DNA of 64,000 nucleotides from Smallanthus sonchifolius (taxonomy: Eukaryota; Streptophyta; Magnoliopsida; Asterales; Asteraceae), in NCBI GenBank assembly GCA_023525975.1, contig CM042035.1, positions 23,167,501 to 23,231,500 on the forward strand, given 5' to 3'. The position numbers and the translations under genes are program-made. Below, one piece after another: positions 9,435 to 21,640 of the stretch (within the stretch, counting starts at the first letter, position 1; every line of letters starts with the position of its first letter). A model generated the notes under the pieces. The model searched no databases. It had not been told where the DNA came from and saw nothing but the letters and a program-made list of their open reading frames with translations.

Positions 9435-9822
9435 GAAATAACTTTTTCAGTCTATTACTTTATCCCCTTCCGCACATGACTCATTTTTACTTGCATTCTC
9501 CTCTTGCGCGCGCGTTCCGTCTTACGTCAACACGTGCGTCACCCGCCGGCGAGCGTTTAGTTCTTATACTTCCTTGTACAAAACATATTCCCACGCTCAC
9601 CCGAGGCGTAAGAATAATTGACTAGTATATGAAGACACACGTGTTCCACTCGACGTCTAAACGTGTGTCTCCCGCGATCGGGCGTTCCCCGACACGGACC
9701 CGCGCGTCCGAGTCTTTACGTACGTTGACCGTTTTTTGACAAAAAACTTGTTACGCCCACGTCCGCTTGCATAATAATCAACGGATGACGTTGTTTAGAG
9801 TAAAAAAAAATAAATTTAAAAA

Positions 9823-9942
9823 GGGGTTGCAACACGAGGACTTCCCAGGGGGTCACCCATCCTAGTACTACTCTCGCCCAAGCACGCTTAACTGCGGAGT
9901 TCTGATGGGATCCGGTGCTTTAGTGCTGGTATGATCGCAACC
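9823..9942 (-). rRNA. 5S rRNA: 5S rRNA gene, copy 20
   Basis: Consensus, leader a, short trailer of the gcgtccgag subtype, 3' spacer 388 bp. Partner of copy 24. Confidence 0.98.
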
Positions 9943-10332
9943 GAAATAACTTTTTCAGTCTATTACTTTATCCCCTTCCACACATGACTCATTTTTACTT
10001 GCATTCTCCTCTTGCGCGCGCGTTCCGCCTTACGTCAACACGTGCGTCACCCGCCGGCGAGCGTTTAGTTCTTATACTTCCTTGTACAAAACATATTCCC
10101 ACGCTCACCCGGGGCGTAAGAATAATTGACTAGAATATGAAGACACACGTGTTCCACTCGACGTCTAAACGTGTGTCTCCCGCGATCGAGCGTTCCCCGA
10201 CACGGACCTGCGCGCCCGAGTCTTTACGTACGTTGACCGTTTTTTGACAAAAACTTGTTACGCCCACGCCCGCTTGCAAAATAATCAACGGGTGACGTTG
10301 TTTTGAGTAAAAAAAAATAATTACTTAAAAAA

Positions 10333-10452
10333 GGGGTTGCAACACAAGGACTTCCCAGGGGGTCACCCATCCTAGTACTACTCTCGCCCAAGCACGCTTA
10401 ACTGCGGAGTTCTGATGGGATCCGGTGCTTTAGTGCTGGTATGATCGCAACC
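10333..10452 (-). rRNA. 5S rRNA: 5S rRNA gene, copy 21
   Basis: C107T alone. Leader a, long trailer, 3' spacer 390 bp with gaatatg and cctgcgcg. Partner of copy 25. Confidence 0.96.
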
Positions 10453-10842
10453 GAAATAACTTTTTCAGTCTATTACTTTATCCCCTTCCACACATGACTC
10501 ATTTTTACTTGCATTCTCCTCTTGCGCGCGCGTTCCGCCTTACGTCAACACGTGCGTCACCCGCCGGCGAGCGTTTAGTTCTTATACTTCCTTGTACAAA
10601 ACATATTCCCACGCTCATCCGGGGCGTAAGAATAATTGACTAGTATATGAAGACACACGTGTTCCACTCGACGTCTAAACGTGTGTCTCCCGCGATCGAG
10701 CGTTCCCCGACACGGACCCGCGCGCCCGAGTCTTTACGTACGTTGACCGTTTTTTGACAAAAACTTGTTACGCCCACGCCCGCTTGCAAAATAATCAACG
10801 GGTGACGTTGTTTTGAGTAAAAAAAAATAATTACTTAAAAAA

Positions 10843-10962
10843 GGGGTTGCAACACGAGGACTTCCCAGAGGGTCACCCATCCTAGTACTACTCTCGCCCA
10901 AGCACGCTTAACTGCGGAGTTCTGATGGGATCCGGTGCTTTAGTGCTGGTATGATCGCAACC
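10843..10962 (-). rRNA. 5S rRNA: 5S rRNA gene, copy 22
   Basis: C94T joined to a type b leader, an exchanged combination repeated in copies 26 and 52. Long trailer, 3' spacer 390 bp with ctcatccgg. Confidence 0.96.
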
Positions 10963-11349
10963 GAAATAACTCTTCCATTCTATTAATTTATCCCCTTCCA
11001 CACATGACTCATTTTTACTTGCATTCTCCTCTTGCGCGCGCGTTCCGCCTTACGTCAACACGTGCGTCACCCGCCGGCGAGCGTTTAGTTCTTATACTTC
11101 CTTGTACAAAACATATTCCCACGCTCACCCGAGGCGTAAGAATAATTGACTAGTATATGAAGACACACGTGTTCCACTCGACGTCTAACCGTGTGTCTCC
11201 CGCGATCGGGCGTTCCCCGACACGGACCCGCGCGCCCGAGTCTTTACGTACGTTAACCGTTTTTTGACAAAAACTCGTTACGCCCACGTCCGCTTGCATA
11301 ATAATCAACGGATGACGTTGTTTAGAGTAAAAAAAAATAAATTTAAAAA

Positions 11350-11469
11350 GGGGTTGCAACACGAGGACTTCCCAGGGGGTCACCCATCCTAGTACTACTC
11401 TCGCCCAAGCACGCTTAACTGCGGAGTTCTGATGGGATCCGGTGCTTTAGTGCTGGTATGATCGCAACC
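11350..11469 (-). rRNA. 5S rRNA: 5S rRNA gene, copy 23
   Basis: Consensus, leader a, short trailer, 3' spacer 387 bp. Partner of copies 19 and 27. Confidence 0.98.
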
Positions 11470-11856
11470 GAAATAACTTTTTCAGTCTATTACTTTATCC
11501 CCTTCCACACATGACTCATTTTTACTTGCATTCTCCTCTTGCGCGCGCGTTCCGCCTTACGTCAACACGTGCGTCACCCGCCGGCGAGCGTTTAGTTCTT
11601 ATACTTCCTTGTACAAAACATATTCCCACGCTCACCCGAGGCGTAAGAATAATTGACTAGTATATGAAGACACACGTGTTCCACTCGACGTCTAAACGTG
11701 TGTCTCCCGCGATCGGGCGTTCCCCGACACGGACCCGCGCGTCCGAGTCTTTACGTACGTTGACCGTTTTTTGACAAAAAACTTGTTACGCCCACGTCCG
11801 CTTGCATAATAATCAACGGATGACGTTGTTTAGAGTAAAAAAAATAAATTTAAAAA

Positions 11857-11976
11857 GGGGTTGCAACACGAGGACTTCCCAGGGGGTCACCCATCCTAGT
11901 ACTACTCTCGCCCAAGCACGCTTAACTGCGGAGTTCTGATGGGATCCGGTGCTTTAGTGCTGGTATGATCGCAACC
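11857..11976 (-). rRNA. 5S rRNA: 5S rRNA gene, copy 24
   Basis: Consensus, leader a, short trailer with one A fewer than copy 20, 3' spacer 387 bp. Confidence 0.98.
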
Positions 11977-12366
11977 GAAATAACTTTTTCAGTCTATTAC
12001 TTTATCCCCTTCCACACATGACTCATTTTTACTTGCATTCTCCTCTTGCGCGCGCGTTCCGCCTTACGTCAACACGTGCGTCACCCGCCGGCGAGCGTTT
12101 AGTTCTTATACTTCCTTGTACAAAACATATTCCCACGCTCACCCGGGGCGTAAGAATAATTGACTAGAATATGAAGACACACGTGTTCCACTCGACGTCT
12201 AAACGTGTGTCTCCCGCGATCGAGCGTTCCCCGACACGGACCTGCGCGCCCGAGTCTTTACGTACGTTGACCGTTTTTTGACAAAAACTTGTTACGCCCA
12301 CGCCCGCTTGCAAAATAATCAACGGGTGACGTTGTTTTAAGTAAAAAAAAATAATTACTTAAAAAA

Positions 12367-12486
12367 GGGGTTGCAACACGAGGACTTCCCAGGGGGTCAC
12401 CCATCCTAGTACTACTCTCGCCCAAGCACGCTTAACTGCGGAGTTCTGATGGGATCCGGTGCTTTAGTGCTGGTATGATCGCAACC
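12367..12486 (-). rRNA. 5S rRNA: 5S rRNA gene, copy 25
   Basis: Consensus, leader a, long trailer with ttttaag, 3' spacer 390 bp. First partner (of copy 51) in the 13,226-bp duplication; trailers of the pair differ, placing the junction at or near this gene. Confidence 0.98.
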
Positions 12487-12876
12487 GAAATAACTTTTTC
12501 AGTCTATTACTTTATCCCCTTCCACACATGACTCATTTTTACTTGCATTCTCCTCTTGCGCGCGCGTTCCGCCTTACGTCAACACGTGCGTCACCCGCCG
12601 GCGAGCGTTTAGTTCTTATACTTCCTTGTACAAAACATATTCCCACGCTCATCCGGGGCGTAAGAATAATTGACTAGTATATGAAGACACACATGTTTCA
12701 CTCGACGTCTAAACGTGTGTCTCCCGCGATCGAGCGTTCCCCGACACGGACCCGCGCGCCCGAGTCTTTACGTACGTTGACCGTTTTTTGACAAAAACTT
12801 GTTACGCCCACGCCCGCTTGCAAAATAATCAACGGGTGACGTTGTTTTGAGTAAAAAAAAATAATTACTTAAAAAA

Positions 12877-12996
12877 GGGGTTGCAACACGAGGACTTCCC
12901 AGAGGGTCACCCATCCTAGTACTACTCTCGCCCAAGCACGCTTAACTGCGGAGTTCTGATGGGATCCGGTGCTTTAGTGCTGGTATGATCGCAACC
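12877..12996 (-). rRNA. 5S rRNA: 5S rRNA gene, copy 26
   Basis: C94T with a b-type leader reading acttttcc. Long trailer; 390-bp 3' spacer with acatgttt. Partner of copy 52. Confidence 0.96.
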
Positions 12997-13383
12997 GAAA
13001 TAACTTTTCCATTCTATTAATTTATCCCCTTCCACACATGACTCATTTTTACTTGCATTCTCCTCTTGCGCGCGCGTTCCGCCTTACGTCAACACGTGCG
13101 TCACCCGCCGGCGAGCGTTTAGTTCTTATACTTCCTTGTACAAAACATATTCCCACGCTCACCCGAGGCGTAAGAATAATTGACTAGTATATGAAGACAC
13201 ACGTGTTCCACTCGACGTCTAACCGTGTGTCTCCCGCGATCGGGCGTTCCCCGACACGGACCCGCGCGCCCGAGTCTTTACGTACGTTAACCGTTTTTTG
13301 ACAAAAACTCGTTACGCCCACGTCCGCTTGCATAATAATCAACGGATGACGTTGTTTAGAGTAAAAAAAAATAAATTTAAAAA

Positions 13384-13503
13384 GGGGTTGCAACACGAGG
13401 ACTTCCCAGGGGGTCACCCATCCTAGTACTACTCTCGCCCAAGCACGCTTAACTGCGGAGTTCTGATGGGATCCGGTGCTTTAGTGCTGGTATGATCGCA
13501 ACC
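13384..13503 (-). rRNA. 5S rRNA: 5S rRNA gene, copy 27
   Basis: Consensus, leader a, short trailer, 3' spacer 387 bp. Partner of copy 53. Confidence 0.98.
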
Positions 13504-13891
13504 GAAATAACTTTTTCAGTCTATTACTTTATCCCCTTCCACACATGACTCATTTTTACTTGCATTCTCCTCTTGCGCGCGCGTTCCGCCTTACGTCAAC
13601 ACGTGCGTCACCCGCCGGCGAGCGTTTAGTTCTTATACTTCCTTGTACAAAACATATTCCCACGCTCACCCGAGGCGTAAGAATAATTGACTAGTATATG
13701 AAGACACACGTGTTCCACTCGACGTCTAAACATGTGTCTCCCGCGATCGGGCGTTCCCCGACACGGACCCGCGCGTCCGAGTCTTTACGTACGTTGACCG
13801 TTTTTTGACAAAAAACTTGTTACGCCCACGTCCGCTTGCATAATAATCAACGGATGACGTTGTTTAGAGTAAAAAAAAATAAATTTAAAAA

Positions 13892-14011
13892 GGGGTTGCA
13901 ACACGAGGACTTCCCAGGGGGTCACCCATCCTAGTACTACTCTCGCCCAAGCACGCTTAACTGCGGAGTTCTGATGGGATCCGGTGCTTTAGTGCTGGTA
14001 TGATCGCAACC
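13892..14011 (-). rRNA. 5S rRNA: 5S rRNA gene, copy 28
   Basis: Consensus, leader a, short trailer, 388-bp 3' spacer with acatgtgtc in the inverted-repeat arm. Partner of copy 54. Confidence 0.98.
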
Positions 14012-14402
14012 GAAATAACTTTTTCAGTCTATTACTTTATCCCCTTCCACACATGACTCATTTTTACTTGCATTCTCCTCTTGCGCGCGCGTTCCGCCTT
14101 ACGTCAACACGTGCGTCACCCGCCGGCGAGCGTTTAGTTCTTATACTTCCTTGTACAAAACATATTCCCACGCTCACCCGAGGCGTAAGAATAATTGACT
14201 AGTATATGAAGACACACGTGTTCCACTCGACGTCTAAACGTGTGTCTCCCGCGATCGGGCGTTCCCCGACACGGACCCGCGCGCCCGAGTCTTTACGTAC
14301 GTTGACCGTTTTTTGACAAAAAACTTGTTACGCCCACGCCCGCTTGCAAAATAATCAACGGGTGACGTTGTTTTGAGTAAAAAAAAATAATTACTTAAAA
14401 AA

Positions 14403-14522
14403 GGGGTTGCAACACGAGGACTTCCCAGGGGGTCACCCATCCTAGTACTACTCTCGCCCAAGCACGCTTAACTGCGGAGTTCTGATGGGATCCGGTGCTT
14501 TAGTGCTGCTATGATCGCAACC
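14403..14522 (-). rRNA. 5S rRNA: 5S rRNA gene, copy 29
   Basis: C14G, found only here and in partner copy 55; expected to break a helix II pair. Leader e, long trailer, 3' spacer 391 bp. Confidence 0.95.
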
Positions 14523-14911
14523 GACATAACTCTTTCATTCTATTACTTTATCCCCTTCCACACATGACTCATTTTTACTTGCATTCTCCTCTTGCGCGCG
14601 CGTTCCGCCTTACGTCAACACGTGCGTCACCCGCTGGCGAGCGTTTAGTTCTTATACTTCCTTGTACAAAACATATTCCCACGCTCACCCGGGGCGTAAG
14701 AATAATTGACTAGTATATGAAGACACACGTGTTCCACTCGACGTCTAAACGTGTGTCTCCCGCGATCAGGCGTTCCCCGACACGGACCCGCGCGCCCGAG
14801 TCTTTACGTACGTTGACCGTTTTTTGACAAAAACTTGTTACGCCCACGCCCGCTTGCAAAATAATCAACGGGTGACGTTGTTTTGAGGAAAAAAAATAAT
14901 TACTTAAAAAA

Positions 14912-15031
14912 GGGGTTGCAACACGAGGACTTCCCAGGGGGTCACACATCCTAGTACTACTCTCGCCCAAGCACGCTTAACTGCGGAGTTCTGATGGGAT
15001 CCGGTGCTTTAGTGCTGGTATGATCGCAACC
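14912..15031 (-). rRNA. 5S rRNA: 5S rRNA gene, copy 30
   Basis: G86T, leader b, long (gagg) trailer, 389-bp 3' spacer with gatcaggcg. Partner of copy 56 and, in the pentamer, of copy 35. Confidence 0.95.
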
Positions 15032-15418
15032 GAAATAACTCTTCCATTCTATTAATTTATCCCCTTCCACACATGACTCATTTTTACTTGCATTCTCCTC
15101 TTGCGCGCGCGTTCCGCCTTACGTCAACACGTGCGTCACCCGCCGGCGAGCGTTTAGTTCTTATACTTCCTTGTACAAAACATATTCCCACGCTCACCCG
15201 AGGCGTAAGAATAATTGACTAGTATATGAAGACACACGTGTTCCACTCGACGTCTAACCGTGTGTCTCCCGCGATCGGGCGTTCCCCGACACGGACCCGC
15301 GCGCCCGAGTCTTTACGTACGTTAACCGTTTTTTGACAAAAACTCGTTACGCCCACGTCCGCTTGCATAATAATCAACGGATGACGTTGTTTAGAGTAAA
15401 AAAAAATAAATTTAAAAA

Positions 15419-15538
15419 GGGGTTGCAACACGAGGACTTCCCAGGGGGTCACCCATCCTAGTACTACTCTCGCCCAAGCACGCTTAACTGCGGAGTTCTG
15501 ATGGGATCCGGTGCTTTAGTGCTGGTATGATCGCAACC
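15419..15538 (-). rRNA. 5S rRNA: 5S rRNA gene, copy 31
   Basis: Consensus, leader a, short trailer, 3' spacer 387 bp. Partner of copies 36 and 57. Confidence 0.98.
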
Positions 15539-15926
15539 GAAATAACTTTTTCAGTCTATTACTTTATCCCCTTCCACACATGACTCATTTTTACTTGCAT
15601 TCTCCTCTTGCGCGCGCGTTCCGCCTTACGTCAACACGTGCGTCACCCGCCGGCGAGCGTTTAGTTCTTATACTTCCTTGTACAAAACATATTCCCACGC
15701 TCACCCGAGGCGTAAGAATAATTGACTAGTATATGAAGACACACGTGTTCCACTCGACGTCTAAACGTGTGTCTCCCGCGATCGGGCGTTCCCCGACACG
15801 GACCCGCGCGTCCGAGTCTTTACGTACGTTGACCGTTTTTTGACAAAAAACTTGTTACGCCCACGTCCGCTTGCATAATAATCAACGGATGACGTTGTTT
15901 AGAGTAAAAAAAAATAAATTTAAAAA

Positions 15927-16046
15927 GGGGTTGCAACACGAGGACTTCCCAGGGGGTCACCCATCCTAGTACTACTCTCGCCCAAGCACGCTTAACTGCG
16001 GAGTTCTGATGGGATCCGGTGCTTTAGTGCTGGTATGATCGCAACC
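15927..16046 (-). rRNA. 5S rRNA: 5S rRNA gene, copy 32
   Basis: Consensus, leader a, short trailer (gcgtccgag), 3' spacer 388 bp. Partner of copies 37 and 58. Confidence 0.98.
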
Positions 16047-16436
16047 GAAATAACTTTTTCAGTCTATTACTTTATCCCCTTCCACACATGACTCATTTTT
16101 ACTTGCATTCTCCTCTTGCGCGCGCGTTCCGCCTTACGTCAACACGTGCGTCACCCGCCGGCGAGCGTTTAGTTCTTATACTTCCTTGTACAAAACATAT
16201 TCCCACGCTCACCCGGGGCGTAAGAATAATTGACTAGAATATGAAGACACACGTGTTCCACTCGACGTCTAAACGTGTGTCTCCCGCGATCGAGCGTTCC
16301 CCGACACGGACCTGCGCGCCCGAGTCTTTACGTACGTTGACCGTTTTTTGACAAAAACTTGTTACGCCCACGCCCGCTTGCAAAATAATCAACGGGTGAC
16401 GTTGTTTTGAGTAAAAAAAAATAATTACTTAAAAAA

Positions 16437-16556
16437 GGGGTTGCAACACGAGGACTTCCCAGGGGGTCACCCATCCTAGTACTACTCTCGCCCAAGCACG
16501 CTTAACTGCGGAGTTCTGATGGGATCCGGTGCTTTAGTGCTGGTATGATCGCAACC
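16437..16556 (-). rRNA. 5S rRNA: 5S rRNA gene, copy 33
   Basis: Consensus, leader a, long trailer, 390-bp 3' spacer with gaatatg and cctgcgcg. Partner of copies 38 and 59. Confidence 0.98.
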
Positions 16557-16946
16557 GAAATAACTTTTTCAGTCTATTACTTTATCCCCTTCCACACATG
16601 ACTCATTTTTACTTGCATTCTCCTCTTGCGCGCGCGTTCCGCCTTACGTCAACACGTGCGTCACCCGCCGGCGAGCGTTTAGTTCTTATACTTCCTTGTA
16701 CAAAACATATTCCCACGCTCACCCGGGGCGTAAGAATAATTGACTAGTATATGAAGACACACGTGTTCCACTCGACGTCTAAACGTGTGTCTCCCGCGAT
16801 CGAGCGTTCCCCGACACGGACCCGCGCGCCCGAGTCTTTACGTACGTTGACCGTTTTTTGACAAAAACTTGTTACGCCCACGCCCGCTTGCAAAATAATC
16901 AACGGGTGACGTTGTTTTGAGTAAAAAAAAATAATTACTTAAAAAA

Positions 16947-17066
16947 GGGGTTGCAACACGAGGACTTCCCAGAGGGTCACCCATCCTAGTACTACTCTCG
17001 CCCAAGCACGCTTAACTGCGGAGTTCTGATGGGATCCGGTGCTTTAGTGCTGGTATGATCGCAACC
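16947..17066 (-). rRNA. 5S rRNA: 5S rRNA gene, copy 34
   Basis: C94T with leader d, long trailer, 3' spacer 390 bp. Partner of copy 60. Confidence 0.96.
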
Positions 17067-17455
17067 GAAGTAACTCTTTCAGTCTATTACTTTATCCCCT
17101 TCCACACATGACTCATTTTTACTTGCATTCTCCTCTTGCGCGCGCGTTCCGCCTTACGTCAACACGTGCGTCACCCGCCGGCGAGCGTTTAGTTCTTATA
17201 CTTCCTTGTACAAAACATATTCCCACGCTCACCCGGGGCGTAAGAATAATTGACTAGTATATGAAGACACACGTGTTCCACTCGACGTCTAAACGTGTGT
17301 CTCCCGCGATCGAGCGTTCCCCGACACGGACCCGCGCGCCCGAGTCTTTACGTACGTTGACCGTTTTTTGACAAAAACTTGTTACGCCCACGCCCGCTTG
17401 CAAAATAATCAACGGGTGACGTTGTTTTGAGGAAAAAAAATAATTACTTAAAAAA

Positions 17456-17575
17456 GGGGTTGCAACACGAGGACTTCCCAGGGGGTCACACATCCTAGTA
17501 CTACTCTCGCCCAAGCACGCTTAACTGCGGAGTTCTGATGGGATCCGGTGCTTTAGTGCTGGTATGATCGCAACC
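17456..17575 (-). rRNA. 5S rRNA: 5S rRNA gene, copy 35
   Basis: G86T, leader b, long (gagg) trailer but gatcgagcg in the 389-bp 3' spacer. Partner of copy 61. Confidence 0.95.
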
Positions 17576-17962
17576 GAAATAACTCTTCCATTCTATTAAT
17601 TTATCCCCTTCCACACATGACTCATTTTTACTTGCATTCTCCTCTTGCGCGCGCGTTCCGCCTTACGTCAACACGTGCGTCACCCGCCGGCGAGCGTTTA
17701 GTTCTTATACTTCCTTGTACAAAACATATTCCCACGCTCACCCGAGGCGTAAGAATAATTGACTAGTATATGAAGACACACGTGTTCCACTCGACGTCTA
17801 ACCGTGTGTCTCCCGCGATCGGGCGTTCCCCGACACGGACTCGCGCGCCCGAGTCTTTACGTACGTTAACCGTTTTTTGACAAAAACTCGTTACGCCCAC
17901 GTCCGCTTGCATAATAATCAACGGATGACGTTGTTTAGAGTAAAAAAAAATAAATTTAAAAA

Positions 17963-18082
17963 GGGGTTGCAACACGAGGACTTCCCAGGGGGTCACCCAT
18001 CCTAGTACTACTCTCGCCCAAGCACGCTTAACTGCGGAGTTCTGATGGGATCCGGTGCTTTAGTGCTGGTATGATCGCAACC
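17963..18082 (-). rRNA. 5S rRNA: 5S rRNA gene, copy 36
   Basis: Consensus, leader a with tatcctctt, short trailer, 387-bp 3' spacer with ggactcgcg. Partner of copy 62. Confidence 0.98.
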
Positions 18083-18470
18083 GAAATAACTTTTTCAGTC
18101 TATTACTTTATCCTCTTCCACACATGACTCATTTTTACTTGCATTCTCCTCTTGCGCGCGCGTTCCGCCTTACGTCAACACGTGCGTCACCCGCCGGCGA
18201 GCGTTTAGTTCTTATACTTCCTTGTACAAAACATATTCCCACGCTCACCCGAGGCGTAAGAATAATTGACTAGTATATGAAGACACACGTGTTCCACTCG
18301 ACGTCTAAACGTGTGTCTCCCGCGATCGGGCGTTCCCCGACACGGACCCGCGCGTCCGAGTCTTTACGTACGTTGACCGTTTTTTGACAAAAAACTTGTT
18401 ACGCCCACGTCCGCTTGCATAATAATCAACGGATGACGTTGTTTAGAGTAAAAAAAAATAAATTTAAAAA

Positions 18471-18590
18471 GGGGTTGCAACACGAGGACTTCCCAGGGGG
18501 TCACCCATCCTAGTACTACTCTCGCCCAAGCACGCTTAACTGCGGAGTTCTGATGGGATCCGGTGCTTTAGTGCTGGTATGATCGCAACC
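18471..18590 (-). rRNA. 5S rRNA: 5S rRNA gene, copy 37
   Basis: Consensus, leader a, short trailer, 3' spacer 388 bp. Partner of copy 63. Confidence 0.98.
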
Positions 18591-18980
18591 GAAATAACTT
18601 TTTCAGTCTATTACTTTATCCCCTTCCACACATGACTCATTTTTACTTGCATTCTCCTCTTGCGCGCGCGTTCCGCCTTACGTCAACACGTGCGTCACCC
18701 GCCGGCGAGCGTTTAGTTCTTATACTTCCTTGTACAAAACATATTCCCACGCTCACCCGGGGCGTAAGAATAATTGACTAGAATATGAAGACACACGTGT
18801 TCCACTCGACGTCTAAACGTGTGTCTCCCGCGATCGAGCGTTCCCCGACACGGACCTGCGCGCCCGAGTCTTTACGTACGTTGACCGTTTTTTGACAAAA
18901 ACTTGTTACGCCCACGCCCGCTTGCAAAATAATCAACGGGTGACGTTGTTTTGAGTAAAAAAAAATAATTACTTAAAAAA

Positions 18981-19100
18981 GGGGTTGCAACACGAGGACT
19001 TCCCAGGGGGTCACCCATCCTAGTACTACTCTCGCCCAAGCACGCTTAACTGCGGAGTTCTGATGGGATCCGGTGCTTTAGTGCTGGTATGATCGCAACC
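18981..19100 (-). rRNA. 5S rRNA: 5S rRNA gene, copy 38
   Basis: Consensus, leader a, long trailer, 3' spacer 390 bp. Partner of copy 64. Confidence 0.98.
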
Positions 19101-19489
19101 GAAATAACTTTTTCAGTCTATTACTTTATCCCCTTCCACACATGACTCATTTTTACTTGCATTCTCCTCTTGCGCGCGCGTTCCGCCTTACGTCAACACG
19201 TGCGTCACCCGCCGGCGAGCGTTTAGTTCTTATACTTCCTTGTACAAAACATATTCCCACGCTCACCCGGGGCGTAAGAATAATTGACTAGTATATGAAG
19301 ACACACGTGTTCCACTCGACGTCTAAACGTGTGTCTCCCGCGATCGAGCGTTCCCCGACACGGACCCGCGCGCCCGAGTCTTTACGTACGTTGACCGTTT
19401 TTTGACAAAAACTTGTTACGCCCATGCCCGCTTGCAAAATAATCAACGGGTGACGTTGTTTTGAGTAAAAAAAATAATTACTTAAAAAA

Positions 19490-19609
19490 GGGGTTGCAAC
19501 ACGAGGACTTCCCAGAGGGTCACCCATCCTAGTACTACTCTCGCCCAAGCACGCTTAACTGCGGAGTTCTGATGGGATCCGGTGCTTTAGTGCTGGTATG
19601 ATCGCAACC
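19490..19609 (-). rRNA. 5S rRNA: 5S rRNA gene, copy 39
   Basis: C94T, leader d, long trailer with an 8-A run; 389-bp 3' spacer with cccatgccc. Partner of copy 65. Confidence 0.96.
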
Positions 19610-19998
19610 GAAGTAACTCTTTCAGTCTATTACTTTATCCCCTTCCACACATGACTCATTTTTACTTGCATTCTCCGCTTGTGCGCGCGTTCCGCCTTAC
19701 GTCAACACGTGCGTCACCGGCCGGCGAGCGTTTAGTTCTTATACTTCCTTGTACAAAACATATTCCCACGCTCACCCGGGGCGTAAGAATAATTGACTAG
19801 TATATGAAGACACACGTGTTCCACTCGACGTCTAAACGTGTGTCTCCCGCGATCGGGCGTTCCCCGACACGGACCCGCGCGCCCGAGTCTTTACGTACGT
19901 TGACCGTTTTTGACAAAAACTTGTTACGCCCACGCCCGCTTGCAAAATAATCAACGGGTGACGTTGTTTTGAGTAAAAAAAAATAATTACTTAAAAAA

Positions 19999-20118
19999 GG
20001 GGTTGCAACACGAGGACTTCCCAGAGGGTCACCCATCCTAGTACTACTCTCGCCCAAGCACGCTTAACTGCGGAGTTCTGATGGGATCCGGTGCTTTAGT
20101 GCTGGTATGATCGCAACC
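19999..20118 (-). rRNA. 5S rRNA: 5S rRNA gene, copy 40
   Basis: C94T, leader d, long trailer; 389-bp 3' spacer with caccggccgg and the five-T form. Partner of copy 66. Confidence 0.96.
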
Positions 20119-20507
20119 GAAGTAACTCTTTCAGTCTATTACTTTATCCCCTTCCACACATGACTCATTTTTACTTGCATTCTCCGCTTGTGCGCGCGTT
20201 CCGCCTTACGTCAACATGTGCGTCACCCGCCGGCGAGCGTTTAGTTCTTATACTTCCTTGTACAAAACATATTCCCACGCTCACCCGGGGCGTAAGAATA
20301 ATTGACTAGTATATGAAGACACACGTGTTCCACTCGACGTCTAAACGTGTGTCTCCCGCGATCGGGCGTTCCCCGACACGGACCCGCGCGCCCGAGTCTT
20401 TACGTACGTTGACCGTTTTTGACAAAAACTTGTTACGCCCACGCCCGCTTGCAAAATAATCAACGGGTGACGTTGTTTTGAGTAAAAAAAAATAATTACT
20501 TAAAAAA

Positions 20508-20627
20508 GGGGTTGCAACACGAGGACTTCCCAGGGGGTCACCAATCCAAGTACTACTCTCGCCCAAGCACGCTTAACTGCGGAGTTCTGATGGGATCCGG
20601 TGCTTTAGTGCTGGTATGATCGCAACC
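20508..20627 (-). rRNA. 5S rRNA: 5S rRNA gene, copy 41
   Basis: G85T plus A80T, both in the C box. Leader c, long trailer, 389-bp 3' spacer with aacatgtgc. Partner of copy 67; resembles copy 7. Confidence 0.94.
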
Positions 20628-21012
20628 GAAATAACTCTTTCATTCTATTACTTTATCCCCTTCCACACATGACTCATTTTTACTTGTATTCTCCTCTTGC
20701 GCGCGCGTTCCGCCTTACGTCAACACGTGCGTCACCCGCTGGAGAGCGTTTAGTTCTTATACTTCCTTGTACAAAACATATTCCCACGCTCACCCGGGGC
20801 GTAAGAATAATTGACTAGTATATGAAGACACACGTGTCCACTCGACGTCTAAACGTGTGTCTCCCGCGATCGGGCGTTCCCCGACACGGACCCGCGCGCC
20901 CGAGTCTTTACGTACGTTAACCGTTTTTTGACAAAAACTCGTTACGCCCACGTCCGCTTGCATAATAATCAACGGATGACGTTGTTTAGAGTAAAAAAAA
21001 AAAATTTAAAAA

Positions 21013-21132
21013 GGGGTTGCAACACGAGGACTTCCCAGGGGGTCACCCATCCTAGTACTACTCTCGCCCAAGCACGCTTAACTGCGGAGTTCTGATGGGA
21101 TCCGGTGCTTTAGTGCTGGTATGATCGCAACC
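21013..21132 (-). rRNA. 5S rRNA: 5S rRNA gene, copy 42
   Basis: Consensus, leader a. Short trailer in which a T-to-A change fuses the distal run into 12 A on the given strand; 3' spacer 385 bp, the shortest, with acgtgtccac. Partner of copy 68. Confidence 0.97.
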
Positions 21133-21520
21133 GAAATAACTTTTTCAGTCTATTACTTTATCCCCTTCCACACATGACTCATTTTTACTTGCATTCTCCT
21201 CTTGCGCGCGCGTTCCGCCTTACGTCAACACGTGCGTCACCCGCCGGCGAGCGTTTAGTTCTTATACTTCCTTGTACAAAACATATTCCCACGCTCACCC
21301 GAGGCGTAAGAATAATTGACTAGTATATGAAGACACACGTGTTCCACTCGACGTCTAAACGTGTGTCTCCCGCGATCGGGCGTTCCCCGACACGGACCCG
21401 CGCGTCCGAGTCTTTACGTACGTTGACCGTTTTTTGACAAAAAACTTGTTACGCCCACGTCCGCTTGCATAATAATCAACGGATGACGTTGTTTAGAGTA
21501 AAAAAAAATAAATTTAAAAA

Positions 21521-21640
21521 GGGGTTGCAACACGAGGACTTCCCAGGGGGTCACCCATCCTAGTACTACTCTCGCCCAAGCACGCTTAACTGCGGAGTTC
21601 TGATGGGATCCGGTGCTTTAGTGCTGGTTTGATCGCAACC
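21521..21640 (-). rRNA. 5S rRNA: 5S rRNA gene, copy 43
   Basis: T12A, shared only with partner copy 69. Leader a, short trailer, 3' spacer 388 bp. Confidence 0.96.

Larger units (their letters stand above)
9315..13891. repeat. 4-unit higher-order repeat, period about 2,034 bp
   Basis: Copies 19-22 and 23-26 match in order, and 27-28 start a third round. The last unit of each round has C94T with a type b leader, an unusual pairing that ties the rounds together. The same order of spacer types recurs, with cctgcgcg at 10207 and 12241 and ctcatccgg at 10615 and 12650. Confidence 0.82.
14912..19609. repeat. 5-unit higher-order repeat, period about 2,544 bp
   Basis: Copies 30-34 (G86T, three consensus, C94T) are repeated as copies 35-39 with matching leaders b,a,a,a,d and shared gaggaaaa run upstream of the terminators of copies 30 and 35. 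Copy 39 is one A shorter in its trailer. Confidence 0.8.
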
